Assembly (NCBI GenBank): GCA_017619295.1
Contig: JAFZSQ010000084.1
Location: 1 to 64,000 of the forward strand
Source of the DNA: Lachnospiraceae bacterium
GTDB lineage: Bacteria; Bacillota; Clostridia; Lachnospirales; Lachnospiraceae
Length of the DNA: 64,000 nucleotides
Direction of reading: 5' to 3'
Positions 32,095 to 41,616 of the stretch are shown here, in pieces. The notes beneath the pieces were generated by a model, which saw nothing but the letters and a program-made list of their open reading frames with translations, was not told the origin of the DNA and did no database searches. The position numbers and the translations under genes were made by a program. The stretch's first letter is position 1; each line of letters opens with the position of its first letter.

Positions 32095-32859
32095 TTATCC
32101 CTCATATTTCTCAAATCGGCATTGTTCGGTGACTTCTTTCCCAAGAAGGGTGATTGCCCGCTTGGGGCAGGTGCTGATGCAGCGATAACACATGGTGCAT
32201 TTCCCCTTGGGTACTGCTTTACCGTTTATTATTTCAAGGTTTTGCATGGGGCAGGATGCCACACACTTGGCGCACCCAATGCAGGCATCGCCGACTTTAA
32301 GTTTAGTTGAGAAGTCTGCGGTTTTGCCATAGAACCATAGACGCTGGCCAAAGAGGCCTGCTATGTGGGCGAAGAAAGAAAGGCCTTCCTTCGGATATCT
32401 ACCAGGGTTACGGATTTCTCGACCTGCATGCTCTAATTTAGAATCAGCGGCTTTTACAATTCTCTTATTATCTTCGAGGGTCTTCTTTAGAAGCTTGCTG
32501 TCGCAGACTGAATCCGGCATTTTAATCTGAAGGCCGCCGAGGATTTCGGCGCCGTATTTCTTTAATATTCTGGCGCTGCAGCCGGTTCCGTCTCCCGAGA
32601 AGGCTCCCATGGTGGTAAGGCACAGGACCTTCTTGCCTGCCCAGATGTCGGAATTCTTATTTATGAAGTCCTTAACCATGTATGGGACATTTGAAAACTG
32701 CGTGGGGTAGGCCAAGAGAATCTCGTCGTTTGCAATGATGAAATCTCTGACATCCTTATCCTCGATGGGGATTGCTTTGCCCTCAGGGGATATGATTCCC
32801 AAAAGCTTCTCCACGCAGTGTCTGGTGTTTCCTGTTCCGCTTAAATATACTCCTAACAA
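32095..32859 (-). CDS. EFR1-family flavodoxin-ferredoxin protein
   Basis: A 254-aa fusion of a flavodoxin-like domain (FMN loop SGTGNTRH, residues 7-14) and a C-terminal double [4Fe-4S] ferredoxin with clusters CIGCAKCVASCP and CTMCYRCISTCP. EFR1-type proteins are common in anaerobes and are thought to carry electrons; partners are unknown. It starts with TTG, with GGAGG 9 nt upstream. It stands alone between the CUT2 operon terminator and the island promoter C. Confidence 0.9.
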   Translation of the reverse strand: MLGVYLSGTGNTRHCVEKLLGIISPEGKAIPIEDKDVRDFIIANDEILLAYPTQFSNVPYMVKDFINKNSDIWAGKKVLCLTTMGAFSGDGTGCSARILKKYGAEILGGLQIKMPDSVCDSKLLKKTLEDNKRIVKAADSKLEHAGREIRNPGRYPKEGLSFFAHIAGLFGQRLWFYGKTADFSTKLKVGDACIGCAKCVASCPMQNLEIINGKAVPKGKCTMCYRCISTCPKRAITLLGKEVTEQCRFEKYEG

Positions 32860-32946
32860 TTCTTTTATCCTCCGATTTCCTAAGTGTTGATTTTAGCATA
32901 TTAGGAGATGATTAATGGGGCTTTTACCAAAGATTAAAATTGGATT

Positions 32947-32992
32947 AAAAAAAAGAGCCCGACGGGGAGGCGAGGCCTCGACTGTCGGGTTC
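32947..32992 (-). terminator. terminator of the CUT2 sugar ABC operon
   Basis: On the minus strand GAACCCGAC ... GTCGGGCTC closes a long hairpin with an inner GAGGCCTCG-type arm, followed by eight T. It lies about 10 nt after the last permease stop. Confidence 0.9.
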
Positions 32993-33003
32993 TTCGGTAG
33001 GGT

Positions 33004-33978
33004 TTATTTAATTACTGAGAGATTCTCTCTGTCCGCAAAGATTGCTACGAAGATCAAGAAAACAACGCCCTGAATGAGCTGCATGGCCTGAGTTGAAAGG
33101 CCCATCATAATAAGTCCGTTGTTCAGTACGATGTAGAGAAGGGAACCTACGATGATGTTCTCGAATCTTACCTTGGCGCCGCCGGAAATAGGCATTCCGC
33201 CAAGTACCAGAGCGATAAGGATCTGGGTTTCAAGCTGGTTACCAACGTTTGCTGTAGCGGAGCCGTTCTTTACGATGTTTACGAAGGCTGCAAGACCTGT
33301 AATGGCACCGGCCAGAACGTAGATGATGAATTTCATTCTGTCGGTCTTAAGTCCTGCGAACTTAACTGCCTTCTCGCCGGCACCGATGGCTTTAAGGTTG
33401 ATACCAAACTTGGTGAATCTGAATACCACGAAGCCGATAATAAGCACTGCTGCCGTAATACCAAGCTTAATGGGTGTGGTATCGTAATCGTAAACCTTCA
33501 TGCTGGCAGCAACGGGTGAGTTGGATGCCATATACTTAATGAATCCTCTGAAGAGGAACATGGTACATATTGTTACGATGAAGGATTTAATCTTTCTGTT
33601 TACGTAGAAGTAACCGTTGACTGCACCGATTGCAGCTCCGGCTGCTACGCCGCCTACTACTGCCAGGATAATGTTAGTCTTCGACAGGAGGCATACGACA
33701 ATGGATGCAATTCCCATGATGGAACCCTGGGAAAAGTCCAAGCCACCCATTGTCATTATGAAGAACACTCCTGTTGCCGAAATCAAAACTACATACACCT
33801 GATTCAAAATAAGCTTTCGGCTGTTCCACATGCTACCCTTTGTAAGTATGTTAAAGAGTATGCATACGACGATCAAACCGATTACCGGCAGAAGGGATCT
33901 TAGTATATTGATTGCTGACTGTTTTTTAAGTGCCCCCTCTTTTGACACTTCTTTCTTCTCTTGAATAGCCATAATCAT
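33004..33978 (-). CDS. CUT2 sugar ABC transporter permease (RbsC-like)
   Basis: A 324-aa permease with about nine helices and a cytosolic Lys/Glu-rich start. MTMGGLDFSQGSIMGI and GAINGYFYVNRKIKSFIVT are typical of ribose/galactose/arabinose-type permeases, and the ATPase-contact stretch GAGEKAVKFAGLKTDR is intact. It is the last gene of the operon and follows the ATPase by 6 nt. The system contains a second, divergent permease, so the channel may be a heterodimer. The substrate is not evident; arabinose genes 9 kb away make a pentose plausible. Confidence 0.93.
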   Translation of the reverse strand: MIMAIQEKKEVSKEGALKKQSAINILRSLLPVIGLIVVCILFNILTKGSMWNSRKLILNQVYVVLISATGVFFIMTMGGLDFSQGSIMGIASIVVCLLSKTNIILAVVGGVAAGAAIGAVNGYFYVNRKIKSFIVTICTMFLFRGFIKYMASNSPVAASMKVYDYDTTPIKLGITAAVLIIGFVVFRFTKFGINLKAIGAGEKAVKFAGLKTDRMKFIIYVLAGAITGLAAFVNIVKNGSATANVGNQLETQILIALVLGGMPISGGAKVRFENIIVGSLLYIVLNNGLIMMGLSTQAMQLIQGVVFLIFVAIFADRENLSVIK

Positions 33979-33984
33979 CCCTCC

Positions 33985-35484
33985 TTAGACCATCTTAGCG
34001 ATGAGGCTGTTCTCATCCATGTCTTTGTCTCGCTTAAGTTCTCCATTTATTTGCCCATCTTTCATGATAATGATGCGGTCGCACATACCTATTAACTCCA
34101 TGAGCTCCTCGGAAATCATGATTATGGACTTTCCTGCTTTACGCATCTTGTCCATAAGCTGATAGATATCCTGCTTAACCTTTACGTCAATACCCCTGGT
34201 AGGACTGTCCAAAACCAGAATGTCTGAGTCTTTTCCAATCCATCTTGCGAGAACAACCTTCTGCTTATTTCCACCGGAAAGATTTGAAACGAACTGATCT
34301 ACACTTGTCATTTTCGTTGACATCTTCTCAGCATATGTATTGGCAAATGCCTTAAGTTTTCTGTCGTTCAACAAATGAGCCTTGTTTGATAATTCATCCA
34401 GTGAAGGCAAGCAGATGTTATCTCTGATGCTCTGGTTCATAACAAGTGACTCATTGTCTCTGTCCTTAGATGTGTAGGCGATGCTGTGCTTAATGGCTGT
34501 GGGAATGTCATTAATCTCTGTTCCGTCAGCCAGTGTTACGCTGCCTTCTCTGTCAAAGGACGCTCCAAAGCAGGCCTTTCCGATTTCGTGCATTCCGGAT
34601 TCGGATAAGCCGCCAAAACCAAGGATTTCTCCTTTGTGAAGTTCAAAATTTATATCTGAAATGAGACCGGGGACGGTAACTCCCTTAACCGTCATGACAA
34701 CTTCCGCAGAAACTTCTTCGCCGTAGTCTGCACGGTAGTAGCTACCGCTTACCTCACGTCCAACCATAAGTTTCTTTAAACCTTCTTCATCCACTTCAGA
34801 GCTCTTAACTGTGTCGATATAAACACCGTCTCGAAGTATTGTGATGGTATCGGAAAGTTTGAGCACTTCAGGCAAGTCGTGAGAAATGAAGATAACTGTG
34901 TTACCCTCACTGCGGATACGATTCATCTGCTTATATAATTCCTCACGCCCTTCTCTGGAAAGTGCGGTCGTGGTCTCATCAATAACAACAATCTTGGGAT
35001 CAAAGTAGGTTGCCTTAACGATCTCAACCAGCTTTCTGTCCTCAAAGTTGTAATTCTCAATCATATCTGAGGCTTTGATTCTGTCAAAACCATATTTCTT
35101 AAGAAGCTCCGTGGCCTTACGGTTCATGGCGCCGGTGTTCTTTACACCGAACTTTACGAAGGCTTCTTCATGTCCCAGAAAAATATTCTCTGCGACGGTA
35201 AGGCCGTCGAGTGTACCAAGTTCCTGAACGATAATTGATATTCCCTCATTGTTTGCCTCCACCTGGTTGTGAGGATGCACTTCCTTGCCGTCAAGGATGA
35301 ATTCCCCACTGTCCTTCTGGTAAATGCCTGCAAGAGAGTTGGTAAGAGTGGACTTACCTGAACCGTTCTCTCCAATCAGAGCATGTACTTCTCCTTTGTT
35401 AATGTTGAAGGATACTTCCCTGAGAGCCTTAGTGATACCAAAGCTCTTACTAACCTGTTTTACTTCTAATCTGATTTCACTCAT
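33985..35484 (-). CDS. CUT2 sugar ABC transporter ATPase (RbsA/MglA-like)
   Basis: A 499-aa protein with two fused nucleotide-binding domains. The first has Walker A GENGSGKS (38-45) and Walker B VVIDETT. The second, from about residue 255, lacks a standard P-loop (FGGLSESGMHE), as usual in this family, but has the signature LSGGNKQKV (about 403-411) and LVLDSPTRGID. Such ATPases power monosaccharide import. It sits between the two permease genes, 15 nt after one and 6 nt before the other. Confidence 0.95.
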   Translation of the reverse strand: MSEIRLEVKQVSKSFGITKALREVSFNINKGEVHALIGENGSGKSTLTNSLAGIYQKDSGEFILDGKEVHPHNQVEANNEGISIIVQELGTLDGLTVAENIFLGHEEAFVKFGVKNTGAMNRKATELLKKYGFDRIKASDMIENYNFEDRKLVEIVKATYFDPKIVVIDETTTALSREGREELYKQMNRIRSEGNTVIFISHDLPEVLKLSDTITILRDGVYIDTVKSSEVDEEGLKKLMVGREVSGSYYRADYGEEVSAEVVMTVKGVTVPGLISDINFELHKGEILGFGGLSESGMHEIGKACFGASFDREGSVTLADGTEINDIPTAIKHSIAYTSKDRDNESLVMNQSIRDNICLPSLDELSNKAHLLNDRKLKAFANTYAEKMSTKMTSVDQFVSNLSGGNKQKVVLARWIGKDSDILVLDSPTRGIDVKVKQDIYQLMDKMRKAGKSIIMISEELMELIGMCDRIIIMKDGQINGELKRDKDMDENSLIAKMV

Positions 35485-35499
35485 GGTAAGCTCTCCTCC

Positions 35500-36465
35500 T
35501 TATTTCACTATCTCGCCCTTGGCAACTTTGGTTGTAAGTGTAACGATGATCAAAAGGGCAAGTCCGGTGATAACGTCCTGGATAGCTGTGGGAGCTCCGA
35601 GGGCGATGAAACCGAAGAAAATAATGTTGATGACAAACTCACCAATGATGATTGCGGGAATGGGCATTCCGTATTTCTTAAAGGCCAGGCCGAAGAAACA
35701 ACCCATTGTGGGTACGAAGTTTCGGCTCATGGATGCCATACCCGTAACTGCTACCATGGAAGAACCGTAGCTGATTGTAAGAACTGCCATGACTCCAAGG
35801 AAGGCGCCACTTATTATGAAGGCCAGAATCTTATATTTGTTGACCTTGATACCCATGTTCTTGGCTACGAACTCGTTACTTCCGATAGCGTATGTATATG
35901 TGCCTATCTTTGTATAATTCAGTAATAAATATGCTACGGCAAAAGCGATTACCGCTAAAATAAGGTTACCGGGCATCTGACCGAAAGCTCGAAGATCAGA
36001 AGGAAGAGTCTGCTCAACACCGCCTGCGATGTAGTTAGCCACCGACTCATATATAAGAGCAAGTCCGGTTGTAACGATCATGGAAGGAATTCTAAGCTTT
36101 ACATAGAATGAACCGTTGATTAAACCAACCAACGCTCCTGTTAAAATACTTCCAACAATCAGCCCCATATAACCAAGTCCGAAGCGATTTGCGAATACGC
36201 ATCCCACAATCGCGGAAAGCATGATATTGGCGCCGATGGAGAAATCGAACATTCCCATAACCATTACAAAGTAGAAACCTACCGCGCCCACTGCTGCTAA
36301 CAGGGATGCTTCAAAGTAGCTCAGCATATTTTTCGGAGAACCGAAATTGTCCGGGGTAATAATCTTGAATATTCCCCATGAAATTAAAACTAGGATGAAA
36401 AGCAGCAGATAGCCTTTGGCTTGTCCTGATATTTTCTTTTCCGCCGTTTTAGTTGATGCATTCAT
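35500..36465 (-). CDS. CUT2 sugar ABC transporter permease (first)
   Basis: A 321-aa permease with about nine helices, homologous in layout to the downstream permease. VMGMFDFSIGANIMLSAIVG and GSFYVKLRIPSMIVTTGLAL are the family signatures, and YAIGSNEFVAKNMGI is the ATPase contact. It follows the binding-protein gene after an 85-nt gap with a strong hairpin, which should lower its expression relative to the binding protein. Confidence 0.93.
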   Translation of the reverse strand: MNASTKTAEKKISGQAKGYLLLFILVLISWGIFKIITPDNFGSPKNMLSYFEASLLAAVGAVGFYFVMVMGMFDFSIGANIMLSAIVGCVFANRFGLGYMGLIVGSILTGALVGLINGSFYVKLRIPSMIVTTGLALIYESVANYIAGGVEQTLPSDLRAFGQMPGNLILAVIAFAVAYLLLNYTKIGTYTYAIGSNEFVAKNMGIKVNKYKILAFIISGAFLGVMAVLTISYGSSMVAVTGMASMSRNFVPTMGCFFGLAFKKYGMPIPAIIIGEFVINIIFFGFIALGAPTAIQDVITGLALLIIVTLTTKVAKGEIVK

Positions 36466-36486
36466 AAAGTCACCTCTTTGTTAATT

Positions 36487-36519
36487 CGAGGCCGGTACCG
36501 TCGTTCGATATCGGCCTCG
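36487..36519. repeat. intercistronic hairpin after the sugar-binding protein gene
   Basis: CGAGGCCG and CGGCCTCG form a perfect 8-bp GC-rich stem between the binding-protein and permease genes. There is no T run, so it more likely protects the upstream mRNA or partly attenuates than terminates fully. Confidence 0.65.
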
Positions 36520-36550
36520 AGCCTAAAACTCTATATAAATCCGGGGGTAA

Positions 36551-37774
36551 TTATTTGCCGGATCTTGCTGCTGCGTCTTCGATTGAAAGTGATGCTGCAG
36601 CATTCTTTAAGCCTTCCATATCAAGCTTGGACATCTCAACGAGTTCGTCAGATGTGTAAGGAAGCTGATCTACGAAGTACTTCTCATAATCCTTATAGTC
36701 ATCAGCAGATGCTACATAGAGGTAAGGGAACTTAACGTCTTCGAACTTGCCGCCGAAATCTTTGTAGTTACCCTTGATTGCGTTGTAAACAGCCATGAAT
36801 GCGAAGAGAGGATCACAGTAATGTCCGCCGGATTCGCCTGCCATTGAACCGTTTGCAAGTCTCTCACCAAGGTCAGGTAAGAAGTCTGTTGAAACGATGT
36901 CGATGTCCTGAGTCTTGCCTGCACGCTCAACTGCTGCGATTGCGCCCTGGAGAGGATCTCCGCCGCCGCCTGCAGGGATAAGAGCATCGAGGTCAGGGTT
37001 AGCGCTCATAAGAGCTTCTGCTGCCTTGGAACCACCTTCTGAAGATGTTCCTGCGTACTGGGGCTCTGAAAGAACTGCCTGATCATCGGGATGAGCTGCG
37101 TTCCATTTCTCAACGCCTGCCTTGTAACCTTCCCATCTGCCAAGCCATGTAGCATCACCCTGCTCCCAGCCGATAAGACCGATGTTTCTGTCGCCCTTGT
37201 CGAGAAGGATCTGAACAAGCTTCTCACCGTTTTCGGGCTCGTTCTCGTGTACAGCACATACATAGTACTCGGAATCAACAGCTGCCTGATAGATGTCTGC
37301 GCTGTTTTCCTGGCTGATAATACGGAAGAACTGTGCAAGATAAACGCCGTTATCGTTACATGTCTTGATAGCTGAAGCCATCTCTGTATCTGATGAGTTA
37401 CAAATGATAATACCCTGGCATCCTGCTGCGCAAAGCTGCTCAACTGATGCTGTAACTTTCTCTGAAACGTGTCCCTGGTCAACATACTGAACCTGAACGC
37501 CGAGAGCTGCTGCTGCCTCGTCGAGGATCATCTTACACTGTGAACCAAGAACGTCTGTTGAACTCCAAATTGATACACCAATCTTAATGTTGCTGTCATC
37601 TGTGGTAGCAGGTGCTGCTTCTTCTGTTGCTGCAGGTGCTGCTTCCTCTGTCTTTGTTTCTGTTGCTGCGGGTGCAGGTGTCTCAGATTTTGTTGCTGCT
37701 GCGTTTCCACATCCAGCAAGTGTTGATCCAACCATCAACAAACTGAGCATTACACTTACCAGTCTCTTTTTCAT
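36551..37774 (-). CDS. sugar-binding lipoprotein of the CUT2 transporter
   Basis: A 407-aa lipoprotein with a lipobox ending LAGC at Cys22, an Ala/Thr/Glu/Pro linker (about 25-60) and a type I periplasmic-binding fold starting IKIGVSIWSSTDVLG. DSEYYVCAVHENEPENG, then NIGLIGWEQGD and AGGGGDPLQGA match ribose/galactose-type binding proteins. It heads the transporter operon, with AGGAGG before its start, and lies directly after the two-component system that probably regulates it. Its sugar cannot be deduced. Confidence 0.93.
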   Translation of the reverse strand: MKKRLVSVMLSLLMVGSTLAGCGNAAATKSETPAPAATETKTEEAAPAATEEAAPATTDDSNIKIGVSIWSSTDVLGSQCKMILDEAAAALGVQVQYVDQGHVSEKVTASVEQLCAAGCQGIIICNSSDTEMASAIKTCNDNGVYLAQFFRIISQENSADIYQAAVDSEYYVCAVHENEPENGEKLVQILLDKGDRNIGLIGWEQGDATWLGRWEGYKAGVEKWNAAHPDDQAVLSEPQYAGTSSEGGSKAAEALMSANPDLDALIPAGGGGDPLQGAIAAVERAGKTQDIDIVSTDFLPDLGERLANGSMAGESGGHYCDPLFAFMAVYNAIKGNYKDFGGKFEDVKFPYLYVASADDYKDYEKYFVDQLPYTSDELVEMSKLDMEGLKNAAASLSIEDAAARSGK

Positions 37775-37970
37775 AAAAAAACATACCTCCTGATTAATTT
37801 CCCATCCCGGATCGTAAGGTGATCGGCCTTCATCCCTCCGGAAAAATAAAAATGTGTTAGTTTCTATGCGAGTACTCCCAACGAAATCATAATATTGCCA
37901 TTATGAACAAAAAAACATGGAAAATTTTCGCCGAATTGGTAATATTTTCTTTTCCCGTTTAAATTTCTAC

Positions 37971-38015
37971 AAAAAATGACCGCGATTTCGACAGTTGAAA
38001 CTGCCTTTCGCGGCC
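37971..38015 (-). terminator. terminator of the two-component system operon
   Basis: On the minus strand GGCCGCGAAAGGCAGTT pairs with AACTGTCGAAATCGCGGTC around a 3-nt loop, followed by ATTTTTT. It ends 14 nt after the response-regulator stop, making the sugar ABC operon a separate transcript. Confidence 0.85.
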
Positions 38016-38029
38016 GTTTATTGTACATT

Positions 38030-38764
38030 TTACATCTCTTTTCTATACTTGCTTGGTGAAATACCCTCCACCTTCTTGAAAACCTTGGTGAAGTAGAAGT
38101 AGTCGTTATAACCGACAATCTCTGCTATTTCCTGGATTGAAATGCTCTCATCCCTAAGAAGCTCCTTAGCTCTTTGAATCCTTAAGGATGCGATGTAGTC
38201 GGAGAAGTTGACCTTGAGATTCTCCTTTATCATCTCGCTTAAGCGTCCCATGCTGATGTTGTATTTGGATGCCAGAGACGTTAGGGATATATCTTCCATG
38301 TAGTGCTCTCTGATTTCTGAGACTACATTGTCGATGGTCTTATCATAGGTCTGAGTCGTTGCAGTTTCCTGAACATCCTCATCATCCTCTTCCCTGGTCT
38401 TATTCACCACCGCATCCATAACTCTCTTTAAATCTTCTTCCTTGATGGGCTTTAAAAGATAATCGAAGGCGTGATACTTGATGGCTTCCCTTGCATACTC
38501 AAACTCAGCATAGCCTGAAATAAGCACAACCTTTGATTCGGGTGAAACGTCGGGAATATCCTGAAGAAGGTCAAGTCCCGACAAGCCCGGCATTCTTATG
38601 TCGGTAAAAACCACATCGGGCTTAAACATGGCTATCTCTTCTCTCGCCGTCAATCCGTTGTTTGCGGTGCCTACGATATAGACATCCATATTCAATTTCT
38701 CAAGCAGCTTCTTAAGTCCCAGTGTTATCCAAACTTCATCATCTGCTATATAAACATTTAACAT
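38030..38764 (-). CDS. response regulator, AraC/YesN type
   Basis: A 244-aa regulator with an N-terminal receiver domain (acidic DD at 8-9, phospho-acceptor Asp55 in FTDIRMPG, conserved Lys in YLLKPIKEED) and a C-terminal AraC double helix-turn-helix (about 145-244, ending in FYFTKVFKKVEGISPSKYRKE). YesN-type regulators pair with YesM-type kinases to control sugar transporters. It follows the kinase gene by 37 nt and precedes the CUT2 binding-protein gene, the probable target. Confidence 0.95.
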   Translation of the reverse strand: MLNVYIADDEVWITLGLKKLLEKLNMDVYIVGTANNGLTAREEIAMFKPDVVFTDIRMPGLSGLDLLQDIPDVSPESKVVLISGYAEFEYAREAIKYHAFDYLLKPIKEEDLKRVMDAVVNKTREEDDEDVQETATTQTYDKTIDNVVSEIREHYMEDISLTSLASKYNISMGRLSEMIKENLKVNFSDYIASLRIQRAKELLRDESISIQEIAEIVGYNDYFYFTKVFKKVEGISPSKYRKEM

Positions 38765-38801
38765 CTCTCTATCCCCCCGGATTAAAAAGAATGTGAGTTA
38801 A

Positions 38802-40487
38802 CTATTGCTCTCTCATATGTTCAGGCACGGAGATTCTTATGGTGGTGCCCTTGTTTAATTCGCTGTCTGCCTCAATGGTGTAATCATCGCCGTAGAATAG
38901 TCTAAGGCGCTGTACTATATTGGATAAGCCTATACCGCTGTTCTCCCTGGGATTTTCAATCTCATCCCTGAATTTTGCCAGGGTTTCCTCATCCATTCCG
39001 GTACCGTCATCTTCCACAACCATCTCGAGTCGGCCATCCAAAGTCTTGATGGTGACATTAACTCTTCCGTCATCAATCTTACTTTCAAGGCCATGGAATA
39101 CCGAGTTCTCAACCAAAGGCTGAAGGAAGAATCTGATCATGGGCTTATCAAGTGCCTCTTCTTCCACATCAGTAGAAATTTTGATTTTACCCATAAAACG
39201 GTAATCGATTATTCTTGCGTATTTCTCGATGTAGGAAACCTCATCTCTGATGGTTACGATGTTGCTTCCCTTTACAGCATATCTGAAAATGTCGGAAAGT
39301 GCCATAGCCATTTCCGCAATGTTGTCTTCGTCGTTAATTAAGGCCATATCCCTTATGCAGGATAGGGTGTTGTACAGGAAATGGGGATTAATCTGGTTCC
39401 TGTAAGCCAAAATCTCAAGCTTCTGCTGAACAAGCTCAGTCTCGTAGAGACGAATCTTGCCGTCTTTGATTTCTTCAATCATCCGCTGGTTCTCATCAAG
39501 CATGTGGTCAAGGCTCGATGCAACGGTTCCGATTTCATCGGTTCTCTTTAACTTAAGTCGCTTCTCGGGATTCTTAATGGAGTTTCCGATAAAGCGGTCA
39601 ATCTTTGATATGGGTTTGGCCATTCTAAAATACGAGAAAAGTACGATGATGGCCAGGAATAAAAAGGTGATAACGGAAGCCAAAACAATCAGTCTTCTGA
39701 TTACGTTGTTTCCTGCCGTGTTCTTTGAGACGGAAACCGCAACGGCGATTCTGATACCGTTTTGCCAGTTGCCTTCTCTGTAAACGTAGTCCGGATTACT
39801 CTTCAAATCCTTCATGGTGACGTCCTGTGGAATGTCGCCGAAGGCTCTGTAAGCCAGATCCAGATCATGGGAGTCACTAAGGAGCATGGCAGCTGTGCTG
39901 TCGTTAAAGATATTGTGGAGGGTACCGTCAAGTTTCCAGTGCTCCATAATGAAAACGCACATGCCGATCTGCTGCCTTGAGCTGCTGCCTACGCCGCTGT
40001 AGACGGGATAATAGAATGCGTAGTAAAAATCGTCACTGTCCTCATAATATCTGCCACCCGTCATATCTTCTCCCTGCCTTAAATAGGCTTGTTTAGGGGG
40101 GAGTTCGACGTTTTTACCAAGAGTCATGACAACGTTCATGTCGTTATCAAAAAGTATGGCTGATACTATTTCTCTGTTCTTCAGGGCTACCTGGGAATAA
40201 TCAGATGAGATACGGGCTTCTCTCACCTCACCGTTCTCGTCCTCAAAGGGCTCAAGAACCATGAATCGGCACAGATATTCCGCATTGTATCGAAGGTTCT
40301 CTTCATAGAGAGAGATGGTGTTGTCCGCCTGCTTAAGTAAACTCTCGGCCAGGGTGTGAGCGTAGCTTTGGGTGGTTTGGCGGACATAAAGAAAAGAAGC
40401 ATACAGGGTACCTGATAAAACTACCAGGATTGCGAGGACAATACAGATAAGCTGCAAAAGAAGACTGTTTCTAATCTTCTGTATCAT
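38802..40487 (-). CDS. sensor histidine kinase, YesM type
   Basis: A 561-aa membrane kinase: helix 1 (about 10-32), a 230-residue extracellular sensor domain, helix 2 (about 265-287), HAMP (to about 340), a His-kinase domain with the phospho-His in QINPHFLYNTLS (about 366-377), and an HATPase domain with LQPLVENSVFHG, DDGTGMD and NSGIGLSNIVQRL. The family senses extracellular sugars, often through a binding protein, and phosphorylates the neighbouring AraC-type regulator. It starts 40 nt after buk without a clear terminator between them. Confidence 0.95.
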   Translation of the reverse strand: MIQKIRNSLLLQLICIVLAILVVLSGTLYASFLYVRQTTQSYAHTLAESLLKQADNTISLYEENLRYNAEYLCRFMVLEPFEDENGEVREARISSDYSQVALKNREIVSAILFDNDMNVVMTLGKNVELPPKQAYLRQGEDMTGGRYYEDSDDFYYAFYYPVYSGVGSSSRQQIGMCVFIMEHWKLDGTLHNIFNDSTAAMLLSDSHDLDLAYRAFGDIPQDVTMKDLKSNPDYVYREGNWQNGIRIAVAVSVSKNTAGNNVIRRLIVLASVITFLFLAIIVLFSYFRMAKPISKIDRFIGNSIKNPEKRLKLKRTDEIGTVASSLDHMLDENQRMIEEIKDGKIRLYETELVQQKLEILAYRNQINPHFLYNTLSCIRDMALINDEDNIAEMAMALSDIFRYAVKGSNIVTIRDEVSYIEKYARIIDYRFMGKIKISTDVEEEALDKPMIRFFLQPLVENSVFHGLESKIDDGRVNVTIKTLDGRLEMVVEDDGTGMDEETLAKFRDEIENPRENSGIGLSNIVQRLRLFYGDDYTIEADSELNKGTTIRISVPEHMREQ

Positions 40488-40527
40488 TCTGTATCGCCCC
40501 CTCCCTTTATGCTTCTTCTAAAAAATC

Positions 40528-41592
40528 TTAGTAATTCTTGGCTTCCTCTTCGCCGTTCATAACACGGAGTGCGCCCTGAGCAAGTGCAAGGAGCTCGTCC
40601 TCGCCTGCGTATACGCTAACGGGAGCAATCCACTCTACGCGGTCTTTGATGGCATCGGTAACTTCTTTGCCGTATGCAATACCGCCGGTAAGGATGATCT
40701 GATCAACCTTTCCTTTAAGAACTGTAGCACATGCACCGATGTTTTTGCAAATCTGGTAGATGAATGCGTCACGAACAAGGATTGCTTTCTCGTCGCCCTT
40801 AGCACACATTTCGTTTACTTCTCTCATGTCGTTGGTGCCAAGATATGCGTTAAGTCCGCCGCCGCCTACGATTTTCTTCTTCATCTCTTCGTAGGTGTAC
40901 TTGCCTGAGAAGCAAAGCTCTACAAGGCCGAGTGCGGGAACACCGTTAGCTCTCTCAGGTGAGAAAGCACCATCGCCGTTAAGTGCAGCATAAACGTCAA
41001 CCATTCTGCCGCCCTTGTGAACGCCGCATGAAGAACCGCCGCCCATGTGAACAACGATTACGTTAACATCCTCGTACTTCTTTCCGACAGACTTGGCATA
41101 CTTTCTTGCCATAGCCTTCTGGTTAAGAGGGTGGTCGATTGAAACTCTGGGAACCTCAGGAACACCTGAAAGTCTTGCAACGGGCTCCATCTCGTCAACT
41201 ACAACGGGGTCAACGATGAATGAAGGAACACCGATGGAATCACCGATTTCTCTTGCAAGGATACCTCCAAGATTTGAGGCATGCTCGCCCTGGATGGGAT
41301 GAATCAAATCGTTGAGAAGTGCATCTGTAACAGCATATGTACCGCCGGGAATGGACTTAAGAAGTCCGCCACGGCCTACACATACGTTAAGAGAGCTGAT
41401 CTCAATGTTCTCTTCCTTAAGTGCATCCACAACCATCTGCTTACGGAAATCCTTCTGAGCATAGATGTTGGGATACTGATTTATCTCTTCGGTTGAGTGG
41501 CGAAGAGTCTTATCAAGAATCTGCTTTTCATCCTCGAAAACACCAATCTTTGTAGATGTGGAGCCGGGATTTATAATTAAGCTTCTGATCAT
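40528..41592 (-). CDS. buk: butyrate kinase
   Basis: Converts butyryl phosphate plus ADP to butyrate plus ATP, the energy-yielding last step of the kinase route. The 354-aa ASKHA-fold protein starts with LIINPGSTSTKIGVFEDE and has VHMGGGSSCGVHKGGRMVDV (about 185-204) and ILTGGIAYGKEV, all diagnostic of butyrate/branched-chain kinases. It follows ptb by 24 nt and is the last enzyme of the eight-gene operon. The presence of ptb-buk rather than a butyryl-CoA:acetate CoA-transferase in the cluster is typical of Butyrivibrio and some Coprococcus. Confidence 0.96.
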   Translation of the reverse strand: MIRSLIINPGSTSTKIGVFEDEKQILDKTLRHSTEEINQYPNIYAQKDFRKQMVVDALKEENIEISSLNVCVGRGGLLKSIPGGTYAVTDALLNDLIHPIQGEHASNLGGILAREIGDSIGVPSFIVDPVVVDEMEPVARLSGVPEVPRVSIDHPLNQKAMARKYAKSVGKKYEDVNVIVVHMGGGSSCGVHKGGRMVDVYAALNGDGAFSPERANGVPALGLVELCFSGKYTYEEMKKKIVGGGGLNAYLGTNDMREVNEMCAKGDEKAILVRDAFIYQICKNIGACATVLKGKVDQIILTGGIAYGKEVTDAIKDRVEWIAPVSVYAGEDELLALAQGALRVMNGEEEAKNY

Positions 41593-41616
41593 GTTTTTTC
41601 TCCTGTAAAAAAATGA

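Noticed and set aside
37006..37485. 159-codon ORF on the minus strand in another frame of the sugar-binding protein gene
   Set aside because: It overlaps a clear binding-protein gene completely, has a low-complexity Gln/Ser/Arg composition typical of a frame shadow, and has no ribosome site.
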